A stretch of 6,561 nucleotides of DNA, from contig JAGRMK010000062.1 of the NCBI GenBank assembly GCA_020441345.1, positions 1 to 6,561 of the forward strand, read 5' to 3'. Positions 6,414 through 6,561 of this stretch are shown here, in pieces (within the stretch, counting starts at the first letter, position 1; each line of letters begins with the position of its first letter). The stretch comes from Paracoccaceae bacterium. Its GTDB lineage: Bacteria; Pseudomonadota; Alphaproteobacteria; Rhodobacterales; Rhodobacteraceae. The notes beneath the pieces were generated by a model that was not told the DNA's origin, searched no databases, and saw only the letters and a program-made list of their open reading frames with translations. A program made the position numbers and the translations under genes.

Positions 6414-6561
6414 ATGCCTATCACGCTTCCCGCAACCCTGCCCGCTTTCGATGTCCTGACCCGCGAAGGGGTCAATGTGATCTCGGATACCCGCGCCGCC
6501 CGGCAGGATATTCGCCCGCTGAAAATCGGGTTGCTCAACCTGATGCCGAAGAAGATCCAGA
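6414..6561 (+). CDS. metA: Homoserine O-acyltransferase MetA, 5' end only
   Basis: Only the first 49 residues are inside the window; the gene runs off the right edge. The start MPITLPATLPAF, the segment RAARQDIRPLKIG (27-39) and LLNLMPKK (40-47) are the characteristic N-terminal blocks of the MetA/MetAS family. MetA acylates the hydroxyl of L-homoserine in the cytosol, the first committed step of methionine synthesis. Family members use succinyl-CoA or acetyl-CoA. The choice depends on an active-site residue beyond this window, and many alphaproteobacterial members are acetyltransferases, so the donor cannot be assigned here. The catalytic Cys, His and Glu also lie outside. A strong ribosome site is present. 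The 73-bp gap to the P-loop gene has no obvious terminator, so co-transcription is possible. Confidence 0.93.
   Translation, partial: MPITLPATLPAFDVLTREGVNVISDTRAARQDIRPLKIGLLNLMPKKIQ

Overview
The window looks like a high-GC alphaproteobacterial chromosome, most likely Rhodobacterales. GC is high throughout, so long spurious antisense frames are common. The strongest lineage hint is a conserved, unnamed P-loop protein directly upstream of metA, an arrangement I recall from Roseobacter-type genomes. No mobile element, tRNA, rRNA, CRISPR array or phage gene is visible.

Layout. Bases 1-219 (+) are the 3' end of a DUF302-like gene. Bases 220-379 are a convergent spacer holding several GC-rich inverted repeats. 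A minus-strand block follows, in transcription order: a 3-hydroxyisobutyrate dehydrogenase-family oxidoreductase (2841 to 1975), an LHPP-type HAD-IIA phosphatase (1887 to 1105), and an AlkD-like DNA alkylation repair protein (1108 to 380). The last two overlap by an ATGA. A 101-bp divergent spacer (2842-2942) separates this block from a plus-strand block: a membrane-anchored penicillin acylase-family Ntn hydrolase (2943-5432), the P-loop protein (5477-6340), and the start of metA (6414 to the window edge).

How the genes fit together. The window does not form one obvious pathway. The minus-strand block joins small-molecule oxidoreduction, phosphate-ester or P-N hydrolysis and DNA base repair. 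The plus-strand block joins periplasmic amide hydrolysis, an uncharacterised NTP-binding protein and the first committed step of methionine synthesis. The items most worth follow-up are the metA-linked P-loop protein, which has a small-molecule-kinase-like layout, and the LHPP-like phosphatase, which has Ala in place of the second motif I acidic residue. I found no clearly new multi-gene system.
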